A DNA stretch of 39,111 nucleotides, taken from Bacillota bacterium (GTDB lineage Bacteria > Bacillota > Clostridia > Oscillospirales > Ruminococcaceae). The notes beneath the pieces are model-generated. The model ran no database searches, was not told the origin of the DNA, and saw only the letters and a program-made list of their open reading frames with translations. The position numbers and the translations under genes were made by a program. The stretch spans positions 1-39,111 of the forward strand of contig JAEZYS010000021.1 in the NCBI GenBank assembly GCA_023418925.1, read 5' to 3'. The stretch's first letter is position 1, and each line of letters opens with the position of its first letter. Of the stretch, positions 15,769-23,899 are shown one piece after another.

Positions 15769-16640
15769 TATCTGTTATCACCTTCAAAGAATAAAGCAAT
15801 TGTTCCTGGACCCGAATGTGAACCTATAACCATTCCAACGTGATTAATAATAATATTTTTTATGCGGAATCTCTTTTTAATTAGGGATGCAACAAACTCT
15901 GCGTCCTCAAGGCAGTCACCATGAGAAATGGCAATCAGACTATTATCATGATCACCCATAAGCTTTTCCATGCGGTCAACCATATCAGTAAGAGCTTGCT
16001 TTCTTCCTCTTACCTTTGCAATTGGGATAAGATGTCCTTCATTATCAACATGAAGTACTGGTTTAATACCAAGCAAAGATCCTGCAATAGCTGAAGCCTT
16101 TGATACTCGTCCGCCTCTGTGAAGGAACATAAGGTCATCCACAGTAAACAGGTGGACTAAATTAAGCTTATGGCTTTCTATCCATTCTGTAACTTCTTCA
16201 AATGAAGCCCCGTTGTCACGAAGTTGAACAGCCTTTGCAAGAAGAAGGCCCTCACCAAGAGAAGCACAGAGACTATCAATAACAGCAATTTTTCTCTCAG
16301 GATAAAGTTCTGACAATGACTCAGCAGTAAGTCTTGCGTTATTGAAACCTCCTGACAAACCTGATGAAAATGCAAGGTATATAATATTATATCCATCATT
16401 AAGAATATTTTCAAAAGCATTCTTATAAACGTCAGGGGGAATTTGCGCTGTTTTGGTTACAGAACCTTTCCTCATTTTATCGTAAAACTCTTTTATTGGA
16501 ATATCTGTATATTTTGTATATTCAACATTGTCAATTGAATAAGTAAGCTCAAGACAAATTATATTATTTTTTTCATAATATTCAAATGGAAGATCACATG
16601 TAATATCAGTTACTATTTTATAGTTGCAGAATTTAGCCAC
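15768..16640 (-). CDS. DegV family fatty-acid-binding protein
   Basis: DegV/FakB-like proteins bind a fatty acid and, where the FakA kinase is present, present it for phosphorylation. Family features are KIVTDITCDLP at the N terminus, KTAQIPPDVY, FSSGLSGGFNNAR, FLHRGGRVSKASA and the C-terminal HSGPGTIALFF. No start is ATG. I prefer GTG at 16640 (M-AKFCNYKIV), six bases after GAGAG; GTG at 16649 is the alternative. Length is 290 residues. No fakA is in the window. Confidence 0.88.
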   Translation of the reverse strand: MAKFCNYKIVTDITCDLPFEYYEKNNIICLELTYSIDNVEYTKYTDIPIKEFYDKMRKGSVTKTAQIPPDVYKNAFENILNDGYNIIYLAFSSGLSGGFNNARLTAESLSELYPERKIAVIDSLCASLGEGLLLAKAVQLRDNGASFEEVTEWIESHKLNLVHLFTVDDLMFLHRGGRVSKASAIAGSLLGIKPVLHVDNEGHLIPIAKVRGRKQALTDMVDRMEKLMGDHDNSLIAISHGDCLEDAEFVASLIKKRFRIKNIIINHVGMVIGSHSGPGTIALFFEGDNR

Positions 16641-16719
16641 ACAAATCACTCTCTCGTAAAAATTTAATATATTTTAACATATATTTTATTAAATTACAAG
16701 TGATTTTTGGTTAATATTA

Positions 16720-16749
16720 AAAATAATCCCTCCGATATTTCGGAGGGAT
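16720..16749 (-). terminator. Terminator of the Cys-rich small protein gene
   Basis: ATCCCTCCG and CGGAGGGAT form a 9-bp perfect stem with a 6-nt loop, 13 bp past the stop at 16763. TATTTTTAATATT follows on the minus strand. Confidence 0.8.
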
Positions 16750-16762
16750 AGTGTGATAAGAA

Positions 16763-16915
16763 TTAGCAGCAAGAACCACAATTGTTATCGCATGAGTCAC
16801 AACCACAGTTTGATGAGCCAAATCCGCAACCACCGCAGCAAACCCAGAGAACGATTAGGATTATAATAATCCAACAGCAGCTATTACCTCTACCAAAACC
16901 ACTTCCACAACTCAT
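16763..16915 (-). CDS. 50-residue cysteine-rich membrane miniprotein (chorion class HCB-like)
   Basis: The ATG at 16915 has AAAAGGAG ten bases upstream and the frame ends at TAA 16763-16765. The sequence starts MSCGSGFGRGNSCC, continues as the hydrophobic stretch WIIIILIVLWV (15-25), and ends in a Gly/Cys/Asn tail. Twelve of fifty residues are Cys, at 3, 13, 14, 26, 27, 30, 37, 39, 42, 46, 49 and 50. It resembles proteins annotated in Ruminococcus and relatives as 'chorion class high-cysteine HCB protein', whose role is unknown. It is monocistronic with a strong terminator and divergent from clpC. Metal binding or a disulfide-linked surface layer are guesses. Confidence 0.75.
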   Translation of the reverse strand: MSCGSGFGRGNSCCWIIIILIVLWVCCGGCGFGSSNCGCDSCDNNCGSCC

Positions 16916-17122
16916 AAATGGTACACTCCTTTTATAATGTAGTTTGAAATTTCATTCGAAGCAGTATGTTATGTTGTTTTTTTCTTCGTATGATCTTTCA
17001 TAGTTCATAATATGGAATAAAGAAAAAAGTGTTACATGAATATTTATCCCATGTTATGACAAATATTTTTATATACTAGTGGCATAATAAAAATGTACTA
17101 CACTTATTTAGGAGATTTTAGA

Positions 17123-19504
17123 ATGTACAATCTTGAACGTTTTACTAAGAAAGCAAACCTTGTTATTAACAAGGCCTTTCTGCAGGCGGGAAAACTGGGG
17201 CATACCTATGTTGGAAGTGAACATATATTATTATCACTTTCAAGCGAACAGGGAAGTACTGCTTACAGTATATTAAAGTCCTGCGGCATCAAGGAGGACG
17301 CTGTACTTGACAAAATAATTACGTTGGTTGGCAGAGGTGACAGTACATCAGTCAGTATGAATTCAGTAACGCCTGCTGTCAGAAAAATTATTGATGATGC
17401 TGCTGAATTGTCTGAAACAGCCGGCAGTAATCTTGCAGGTACGGAGCATATTTTATTATCCATGATCAAACAGGACGATTGTACAGCAGTAACAATAATC
17501 AGAGGCGTCGGCGGCAGTATAACAAAAATATATAATTCCTGCATAGGTCTTAATACAATGGACACACAAGTATATAATCCGCTGACAAAAGTTCCGACAC
17601 TAATGAAATACGGACGTGATCTTACGCAGATGGCAAGAGATAAAAAATGTGATCCTGTTTTCTGTCGTGATAAGGAAATAGAGCGAGTTATGCAGATTTT
17701 GTCCCGACGTACAAAAAACAATCCATGTCTTATTGGTGCGGCTGGCGTTGGAAAAACTGCTGTTGCAGAAGGCGTAGCAACAATGATAGCAGACGGAAAA
17801 GCTCCTGACTTACTCAAAAACAAAAGAATTTTTGCTCTTAACCTCACATCCATGCTTGCAGGAGCAAAGTACAGAGGGGATTTTGAGGAACGTATAAAAC
17901 AATGTCTTGATGAAGTTATAGAAAACGGGCAGATTATTCTGTTCATAGATGAACTTCACACAATTGTTGGTGCAGGAGCAGCAGAGGGTGCAATTGATGC
18001 CGCAAATATCCTAAAACCACAGCTTGCAAGGGGAGACTTGCAGATTATAGGAGCAACAACTATAGAGGAATACAGAAAATATATTGAAAAGGACAGCGCT
18101 CTTGAAAGAAGATTTCAGCAGGTCATGGTAAATGAACCTACACAGGAGGACGCTGTTAAGATATTGCGTGGCCTTGCAAAGTGTTACGGTGAATATCACA
18201 ATGTAAGAATAACAGATGAGGCAATCGAAAGTGCTGTAAGATTGTCTGTAAGGTATATTCCTGACAGATATCTTCCGGATAAGGCAATTGACCTCATTGA
18301 TGAAGCTGCTTCAAGGGTAAGAATGAAGGCATCATCTACTCCACAATCACTTAAAGAATTAGCAGATAGCCTTAAGAAAATGCTTGAAAAACAGGCTAAG
18401 GAAAAGCAGAAAACTGAAAAAGACAAAAAAATTATTCAAGATTACAGAGAAACAAGTTGGTACAGTAAAAATGAAGTCCCTGAAATTGATGTAACACCTG
18501 AAGATGTTGCTCAAGTATTGTCAGTTACAATGGGTATTCCTGTAACACAGATAAGCGAAAACGAAAGCTATCAGTTGTTAAATCTTGAAGAAAATCTCAA
18601 AAATAAAGTTATCGGTCAGGATGAAGCAGTAAAATCAGTTGCCGATGCAATAAGAAGAGGTCGTGCTGGTTTAAAGGATCCAAACAGGCCTATCGGTACT
18701 TTTCTTTTGCTCGGTCCGACAGGCGTCGGAAAAACGGAACTATCGAAAGCACTTGCAGAAGTGCTTTTCAATGATAAAAATGCTTTGATCAGATATGATA
18801 TGTCTGAATTTATGGAGAAGCATAGTGTTTCTAAACTTATTGGCTCTCCTCCGGGATATGTAGGTTATGAGGATGGCGGTCAGTTAACTGAACGTGTGAG
18901 AAGAAAGCCATATTCGGTTGTACTTTTTGATGAAATTGAAAAGGCACATCCTGATGTATTCAATATCCTTCTCCAGATTTTTGAGGATGGAATTCTTACT
19001 GACAGTACAGGAAAAACAGTAAGCTTTAAAGATTCAATTATTATCATGACATCAAATATAGGCGGAAAACTTATCACCGAAAACAAAACACTGGGATTTG
19101 CATCTGAAGAAGCTTCATATTCTAACACTAAAAAAGAAGTAATGAATGAACTTAAAAACTTCATGAAACCCGAATTTATCGGCAGAATTGACGAAATAAT
19201 AGTATTTAACCGTCTAAGCAGGGATGATATGAGCAAAATCACTTCCAAACTTCTTGATGAGCTGAAAAAGCGTGCTGAAATGATTGAAATTTCTGTAGAA
19301 TTTTCAGATAATGCTATTAGTAAACTTACAGATGATGGTTATGATAAAAACGGTGCAAGAAAGCTCAGGCATACAATTATCTCGTCAGTTGAAAATCTGC
19401 TTTCAAAGCAGATTCTTGATGGATCTGTTAAGAAAGGTGACAGCATAATCCTTAATTTAAATGAAGATAAATATGTATTTAATGCTAAAGAATTTGCAAA
19501 GTAA
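17123..19504 (+). CDS. clpC: ClpC-type AAA+ unfoldase (ATP-dependent Clp protease ATP-binding subunit)
   Basis: This Hsp100 unfoldase would feed proteins to ClpP. Start ATG 17123 has AGGAG eight bases upstream; an in-frame upstream extension lacks such a site. Length is 793 residues. Two Clp-N repeats lie at about 1-140. D1 has Walker A GAAGVGKT (205-212) and Walker B ILFIDE; D2 has Walker A GPTGVGKT (531-538) and VLFDEIEKA. A TLGFASEE loop fits the ClpP-docking loop. The middle domain (about 400-455) is some 10-15 residues shorter than in Bacillus ClpC and lacks the usual F-x-x-A-A-x-L-R-D stretch. There is no ctsR, mcsA or mcsB beside it and no clear CtsR operator. Confidence 0.9.
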   Translation: MYNLERFTKKANLVINKAFLQAGKLGHTYVGSEHILLSLSSEQGSTAYSILKSCGIKEDAVLDKIITLVGRGDSTSVSMNSVTPAVRKIIDDAAELSETAGSNLAGTEHILLSMIKQDDCTAVTIIRGVGGSITKIYNSCIGLNTMDTQVYNPLTKVPTLMKYGRDLTQMARDKKCDPVFCRDKEIERVMQILSRRTKNNPCLIGAAGVGKTAVAEGVATMIADGKAPDLLKNKRIFALNLTSMLAGAKYRGDFEERIKQCLDEVIENGQIILFIDELHTIVGAGAAEGAIDAANILKPQLARGDLQIIGATTIEEYRKYIEKDSALERRFQQVMVNEPTQEDAVKILRGLAKCYGEYHNVRITDEAIESAVRLSVRYIPDRYLPDKAIDLIDEAASRVRMKASSTPQSLKELADSLKKMLEKQAKEKQKTEKDKKIIQDYRETSWYSKNEVPEIDVTPEDVAQVLSVTMGIPVTQISENESYQLLNLEENLKNKVIGQDEAVKSVADAIRRGRAGLKDPNRPIGTFLLLGPTGVGKTELSKALAEVLFNDKNALIRYDMSEFMEKHSVSKLIGSPPGYVGYEDGGQLTERVRRKPYSVVLFDEIEKAHPDVFNILLQIFEDGILTDSTGKTVSFKDSIIIMTSNIGGKLITENKTLGFASEEASYSNTKKEVMNELKNFMKPEFIGRIDEIIVFNRLSRDDMSKITSKLLDELKKRAEMIEISVEFSDNAISKLTDDGYDKNGARKLRHTIISSVENLLSKQILDGSVKKGDSIILNLNEDKYVFNAKEFAK

Positions 19505-19522
19505 TAATTATTTTAAAAACTA

Positions 19523-19551
19523 TTGACTAAGCTATACTAATATGGTATAGT
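19523..19551 (+). promoter_or_regulatory. Promoter of the rubrerythrin gene, with operator-like dyad
   Basis: TTGACT (19523-19528) and TATAGT (19546-19551) have a 17-bp spacer. CTATAC (19532-19537) and GTATAG (19545-19550) are inverted with a 7-nt centre and overlap the spacer and -10. Rubrerythrins are often under the peroxide regulator PerR, but this dyad does not match the PerR consensus well, so the regulator is not named. Confidence 0.7.
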
Positions 19552-19584
19552 ATATTTACAGTAAAAATTAAGGAGGAAAAAATA

Positions 19585-20130
19585 ATGGCTAAATGGGTTT
19601 GTTCAATATGTGGTTATGTTCATGAAGGAGATGAGGCTCCAGATAAATGTCCTCAGTGTAATGCTCCAAAAAGTAAATTTAATGAGGTTAAGGATTCGGA
19701 AATGTCCTGGGCCTGCGAACATATAGTTGGTGTTGCTAAGGATGTTGACGCAGAAATAGTTGAAGGCCTTAATCAGAACTTTATGGGTGAATGTACAGAA
19801 GTAGGCATGTACCTTGCAATGGCAAGAGTAGCTTTCAGAGAGGGCTATCCTGAAATTGGTATGTACTATGAAAAGGCTGCTTATGAAGAAGCTGAACACG
19901 CAGCAAAGTTTGCTGAGCTTCTCGGCGACGTAGTAACTCCTTCAACAAAGAAGAATCTTGAACTCAGAATGATGGCTGAAAACGGTGCTTGCGACGGAAA
20001 ACTCAAGCTTGCAGCAAAGGCGAAGGAGTTAGGTCTTGATGCTATCCATGATACAGTTCATGAAATGGCTAAGGATGAAGCTCGTCACGGATGTGCATTC
20101 AAGGGACTTCTTAACAGATACTTCAAATAA
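19585..20130 (+). CDS. Reverse rubrerythrin (rubredoxin domain first)
   Basis: A cytoplasmic peroxide reductase of anaerobes. The rubredoxin-like iron site is N-terminal: C6, C9, C22 and C25. The four-helix di-iron ferritin-like domain follows, with EAEHAAKFAE and DEARHGCAF carrying the Glu/His ligands. This order, opposite to classical rubrerythrin, defines the reverse type known from Clostridium acetobutylicum. Length is 181 residues. The gene is monocistronic with a consensus promoter, an AAGGAGG ribosome site and a strong terminator, consistent with high expression under oxidative stress. Confidence 0.93.
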   Translation: MAKWVCSICGYVHEGDEAPDKCPQCNAPKSKFNEVKDSEMSWACEHIVGVAKDVDAEIVEGLNQNFMGECTEVGMYLAMARVAFREGYPEIGMYYEKAAYEEAEHAAKFAELLGDVVTPSTKKNLELRMMAENGACDGKLKLAAKAKELGLDAIHDTVHEMAKDEARHGCAFKGLLNRYFK

Positions 20131-20156
20131 ATTTTAATATATTGATATTTCATCTT

Positions 20157-20197
20157 CCCGGCGTGTATCAGAACGGTACACGCCGGGTTTTATTTAT
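20157..20197 (+). terminator. Strong terminator of the rubrerythrin gene
   Basis: CCCGGCGTGTA and TACACGCCGGG form an 11-bp perfect GC-rich stem with a 9-nt loop, followed by TTTTATTTAT. Confidence 0.93.
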
Positions 20198-20226
20198 GAA
20201 TTATACAAAGTTAGATGTCTAAATGC

Positions 20227-20255
20227 TTGACAAAAAGTCATTTTTGTACAATAAT
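20227..20255 (+). promoter_or_regulatory. Predicted promoter of the GH4-like gene
   Basis: A perfect TTGACA (20227-20232) and AATAAT (20250-20255) have a 17-bp spacer. It leaves a leader of about 140 nt to the ATG at 20404. Confidence 0.6.
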
Positions 20256-20300
20256 ATAGTTATTAGTAAAAATAAATATTAATTCTTAAATTTAGTCAGA

Positions 20301-20315
20301 GTATACTAAGTATAC
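20301..20315. promoter_or_regulatory. Perfect 7-1-7 palindrome in the GH4-like leader
   Basis: GTATACT-A-AGTATAC is a perfect palindrome about 45 bp past the -10 box. The size and symmetry suit a dimeric repressor operator. The regulator is not identifiable. Confidence 0.4.
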
Positions 20316-20403
20316 TAAAATTCTTATATAAAAACTTTTAATAAAAATATGTAGGTTTAAGAATATATTTTTGCATATTATTTATCCGAAAGGAATTCTT
20401 TGT

Positions 20404-21774
20404 ATGGTTATAAAGGACAACAGGACAGTTATAGCATATATTGGTGGTGGTTCATTCAATTTTGGCTGGAAATTGATTTCTGAACTTTCAAATGAAGAAC
20501 TGTGTGCACAGGTAAACCTTTATGATACTGATAAGCAGAAAGCTCTTACAAATGAAGTCATAGGCAATAAGATGAGGGAAAATCCTGACTGCAAAAGTGA
20601 TATAATTTATCTTGCTGTAGATACTGCCGAGGAAGCTATGAGGGGTGCCGATATTGTTTTGCTATCATTTTCTCATGGAACAATTGAGGAGATGGTTTCA
20701 GAACTTCATCTTCCGGAGGCATATGGAATTTATCAGGCAGTTGGTGAATCAACCGGACCTTCAGGTGTTATGAAGTCTTTGAAAACTCTTCCTGTTTACA
20801 TAAAGTATGCTCAGTTAATAAAGAAAACATGTCCTAATGCATGGGTAATAAATCTTTCTAATCCTATGTCTGTTTGTATGATGACATTGTATCATGTTTT
20901 CCCAGAAATAAAATTGTTTGGTTCATCAAATGAAATGTTCCAGACACAGGAATTCCTTGCTTCAATTGTTCAGAATGAGTTTGATATTCCACGTGTAAGA
21001 AGACGTGAGATTAAAACAGGACTTATAGGTATCAGCAGTTTCAGCTGGTTTAATGAGGCTTCATATAATGGGGAGGACTTATTCCCGCTTTTTCGTAAGT
21101 ATGCAGATAAATACAGTGAAAATGGATTTGAAACAAGGGTGAATGAATACAAGTCCAATCCAAAGGTTGCAGCAAATAAAATCAAATTTGATTTGTTTTT
21201 AAGATATGGACTTATTCCTGCACAAACTGATAGTGTGACAGCAGATTTCTGCTCATCATGGTATCTGAAATCTCCAAAAACTATTGCTTCATGGAAGTTT
21301 TCACAAACAACAGTAAACTACATAAGAAAGATGGCACTTGAACATCTCAACAGATCCAAGAGACTTATGACTGGTGAAGAAACTTTGTCTGTCGGTACTA
21401 CTTCATCAGAGTGTGGACTTCAGATCAAGGCTCTTATGGGTCTTGGAAACCTTATCACAAGTGTAAGTATGAAAAATCAGGGCCAGATTACTAATATACA
21501 AGAAGATACAATTGTTGAGGCAAATGCTCTTATAAGCAAGAATTCTGTTAAGGCCATTGCTTCTGGAAAATTGCCTGAAGATATTCTCGGACTGACAACA
21601 AGGCATATTTATAATCAGAATACTATTATAAGGGCGGTTTTTGAGAAGGATCTCGATATTGCTTTCAATGCCTTTCTAAATGACCCACTTATGTCAGCTG
21701 ATCTTTCTTCTGCAACAGAACTTTATAAAGAAATGCTGACAGCAATTCGCTCACACCTTCTGTATTATTGTTAA
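20404..21774 (+). CDS. Divergent glycoside hydrolase family 4-like protein lacking the usual metal ligands
   Basis: GH4 enzymes cleave glycosides by an NAD- and metal-dependent redox mechanism. The Rossmann start is present (VIAYIGGGSFNFGWKLI), as are GPSGVMKSLKTLPVYIKYA and INLSNPMSV, which match GH4 blocks. Where E. coli MelA has GLCHSV this protein has GSSNEM (Cys to S175), and where it has AGINHMAFY this has IGISSFSWF (His to S212); those Cys and His normally bind Mn2+. I chose ATG 20404 with AAAGGA nine bases upstream. Length is 456 residues. No sugar transporter is adjacent. It may be a GH4 variant with other chemistry, or not a glycosidase. Confidence 0.75.
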   Translation: MVIKDNRTVIAYIGGGSFNFGWKLISELSNEELCAQVNLYDTDKQKALTNEVIGNKMRENPDCKSDIIYLAVDTAEEAMRGADIVLLSFSHGTIEEMVSELHLPEAYGIYQAVGESTGPSGVMKSLKTLPVYIKYAQLIKKTCPNAWVINLSNPMSVCMMTLYHVFPEIKLFGSSNEMFQTQEFLASIVQNEFDIPRVRRREIKTGLIGISSFSWFNEASYNGEDLFPLFRKYADKYSENGFETRVNEYKSNPKVAANKIKFDLFLRYGLIPAQTDSVTADFCSSWYLKSPKTIASWKFSQTTVNYIRKMALEHLNRSKRLMTGEETLSVGTTSSECGLQIKALMGLGNLITSVSMKNQGQITNIQEDTIVEANALISKNSVKAIASGKLPEDILGLTTRHIYNQNTIIRAVFEKDLDIAFNAFLNDPLMSADLSSATELYKEMLTAIRSHLLYYC

Positions 21775-21808
21775 GATGAAAAGATTTACAGTAAAAATTA
21801 ATTTATAG

Positions 21809-21840
21809 GACGTACAGTGCATGTACGTCTTTTTCTTTTT
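21809..21840 (+). terminator. Terminator of the GH4-like gene
   Basis: GACGTACA and TGTACGTC form an 8-bp perfect stem with loop GTGCA, followed directly by TTTTTCTTTTT. Confidence 0.9.
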
Positions 21841-21970
21841 CTTGCACATATATATATTATTGAGAAATTAGAGAATGTTGAATAAAAAACCAGGATTACT
21901 TCTCATCAAATATTAAAGGTATAAGAAATCAAACTATTCAGCATTATCTTAGCAATGTGGAGGAATTGAA

Positions 21971-22864
21971 ATGTATTTTTGCTGTAAAATTAACAGAGTT
22001 GCAGGAGCAGCTGTAATACTTCTGCTTATAATCGGAGTTTCTATCTCACTTCTTGTAGCTAGTTTCAATGCAGTTGTGACTTCAGCTGTTCCACAGGAGC
22101 AGGAAAAACAAGGCGTTTTTGTGCCGATTATCATGTATCACAGTATTTTAAAAAATCCGGACAGGCAAGGTGACTATGTGGTTTCACCTGATGTTTTTGA
22201 AAGAGATATGAGATATCTGAATGAAAACGGATATACTACAGTTTTTGTAAATGATCTCATTGAATATGTGGATAATGGTGTTCCTCTCCCTGATAAACCT
22301 ATAGTGGTAACATTCGATGATGGGTACTATAACAATGTTACATATTGCTTTCCTATAATAAAGGAGCTGGATTTAAAAGTAAACATAAATGTTGTAGGTA
22401 ACTATGTTCAGAAATCTTCAGAAACAAATGATCACAATCCGGCGTATTCTAATCTTACATGGGAAGATATTTCCGAACTTGTTGACAGCGGACATGTTGA
22501 AATAGGAAATCACTCATATGACCTCCATTCCATGAACGGCAGAAAAGGCAGTAGTATGATCTATGGTGAATCTTATGATGATTATAAAAAACTGCTTAAT
22601 GATGATATCGGGCTTTTACAGGACTTAATTGAACAAAACTGTGGTTTCCGTCCTAATGTCTATGCATATCCATATGGTATGATATCTCAAGAAGGTATTC
22701 CTATTTTAAAGGAATTGGGCTTCAGGGCGCTCCTGACTTGCAGGGAGAAGCCTAATTATATTACAAAAGATCCAGAATGTCTGTATTCGTTAAGCAGATA
22801 TAACAGACCAAGTGGGGTATCTACCGAGCAGTTTATGAAAAAAATTTTGAATGAAAACACCTGA
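21971..22864 (+). CDS. Membrane-anchored polysaccharide deacetylase (CE4/NodB)
   Basis: CE4 enzymes remove N- or O-acetyl groups from cell-wall or capsular glycans outside the cell. A single N-terminal membrane helix lies at about 10-34. The NodB core shows TFDDG (114-118) with the catalytic and metal-binding aspartates, and HSYDLH (181-186) with the two metal-binding histidines. YPYG near 225-235 is a further NodB block. Start ATG 21971 follows GGAGG. Length is 297 residues. The next gene also encodes an envelope protein of esterase-like fold. The metal site looks intact; the substrate is unknown. Confidence 0.9.
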   Translation: MYFCCKINRVAGAAVILLLIIGVSISLLVASFNAVVTSAVPQEQEKQGVFVPIIMYHSILKNPDRQGDYVVSPDVFERDMRYLNENGYTTVFVNDLIEYVDNGVPLPDKPIVVTFDDGYYNNVTYCFPIIKELDLKVNINVVGNYVQKSSETNDHNPAYSNLTWEDISELVDSGHVEIGNHSYDLHSMNGRKGSSMIYGESYDDYKKLLNDDIGLLQDLIEQNCGFRPNVYAYPYGMISQEGIPILKELGFRALLTCREKPNYITKDPECLYSLSRYNRPSGVSTEQFMKKILNENT

Positions 22865-22900
22865 TTTATTTATGTTATTGTATCTGTAATAAAATTGTAA

Positions 22901-22929
22901 TTGAAAGTCTGTAAAGATTATAGTATAAT
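22901..22929 (+). promoter_or_regulatory. Predicted promoter of the SGNH-like gene
   Basis: TTGAAA (22901-22906) and TATAAT (22924-22929) have a 17-bp spacer, about 45 bp before the ATG at 22978. Confidence 0.7.
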
Positions 22930-22977
22930 TATAAAGCAATACTTTATAAATTGTAATTATGCTAAGGAATGATATTT

Positions 22978-23799
22978 ATGCAGGTGCGACAAGAAAAGAA
23001 ACATCATCGCTTCAGAATTTCTATACTATTCATTATAGTTTTACTTAGCTTCGGTGGCTGCTTCTTATACTATATGTATAACGACAATGAAGTTAGTTTC
23101 CTGGATGACAAGGAAACTGAAACTATAACTACAATTGACGAAACAGAAGCTGCTATTGTTTATATAACAGATCAGACAAAAAATGAAAGTGTGATTTCAA
23201 ATCCTGTTCCCCAAAGTGAAAAAAAGGGAAATGACTATATTACCTCATGTATTTTTGTTGGTGACAGTGTTATTGAAGGTATGACTGAGGGCGGATTGAT
23301 TTCACCAGACAATACTATAACAGGTGATAATATTAGAATTAAATTGGTAAATTCCGCAACAGTTAATGAAAAAGATAAGCCTGTTTCTGTCAGCAAAAAG
23401 CTTGCAATAATGGGTGGCAACAATATTTACATAGTTCTTGGAACAGACAGCATGGATTCAATGACAAATGAAGCAATGCTTGAAGAATACAAAAGCTTTT
23501 TGAATTCTGTACTTTCTGATAACAATGGTAAAAATATTTACATTGTTTCTGTTCCGCCTGTTACAGAAGAACGTGAAAATGACAGAGTAAGTCCTGTTCT
23601 CAATTCATCTGTAAAACTTTTTAACACTGCTTTACTTGACATTGCAGATGAAATGGGTGTATATTATATTGATGTGAATTCTGCTTTGTCGGATAGTCAG
23701 GGCAAGTTGAAGCCTGAATATTCAGAAAGTGATGGTAAGACTTTGTCTGAAGATGGGAACAAGGTTTTTCTTGAATATATTTTAAGTCATACTGTATAA
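22978..23799 (+). CDS. Membrane-anchored SGNH/GDSL-like protein
   Basis: The protein has 273 residues with one N-terminal membrane helix (about 12-33) and a Thr/Glu-rich linker to about 85. The C-terminal part is SGNH-like: FVGDSVIEGM carries the putative nucleophile S97, VLGTDSMD sits at the GxND block, and ESDGKTLSEDGNKVF matches the usual DGxHLS-x-x-G end block. In that last block the catalytic His is replaced by Thr (about T255). Start ATG 22978 is nine bases after AAGGA; the ATG at 22969 is too close. It is followed by a DUF4358 lipoprotein, a pairing I associate with Ruminococcus-type envelope loci. Confidence 0.78.
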   Translation: MQVRQEKKHHRFRISILFIIVLLSFGGCFLYYMYNDNEVSFLDDKETETITTIDETEAAIVYITDQTKNESVISNPVPQSEKKGNDYITSCIFVGDSVIEGMTEGGLISPDNTITGDNIRIKLVNSATVNEKDKPVSVSKKLAIMGGNNIYIVLGTDSMDSMTNEAMLEEYKSFLNSVLSDNNGKNIYIVSVPPVTEERENDRVSPVLNSSVKLFNTALLDIADEMGVYYIDVNSALSDSQGKLKPEYSESDGKTLSEDGNKVFLEYILSHTV

Positions 23800-23899
23800 G
23801 ACAGATGAAATATATGTCATACTATGTATGAGAAAATAATCAAAATTGGTGAGCTTGATAGCTTTATGCTTAAAGACACCGGATAGGGCGGTCATAATA

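Noticed and set aside
16980..17110. CtsR or CIRCE heat-shock operator before clpC
   Set aside because: I found no GGTCAAA-type tandem repeat or CIRCE inverted repeat, and no clearly consensus promoter either.
17263..17946. Long antisense frame within clpC (227 codons)
   Set aside because: It is opposite the conserved ClpC Walker A and N-domain coding sequence, has no ribosome site and no recognisable protein features.
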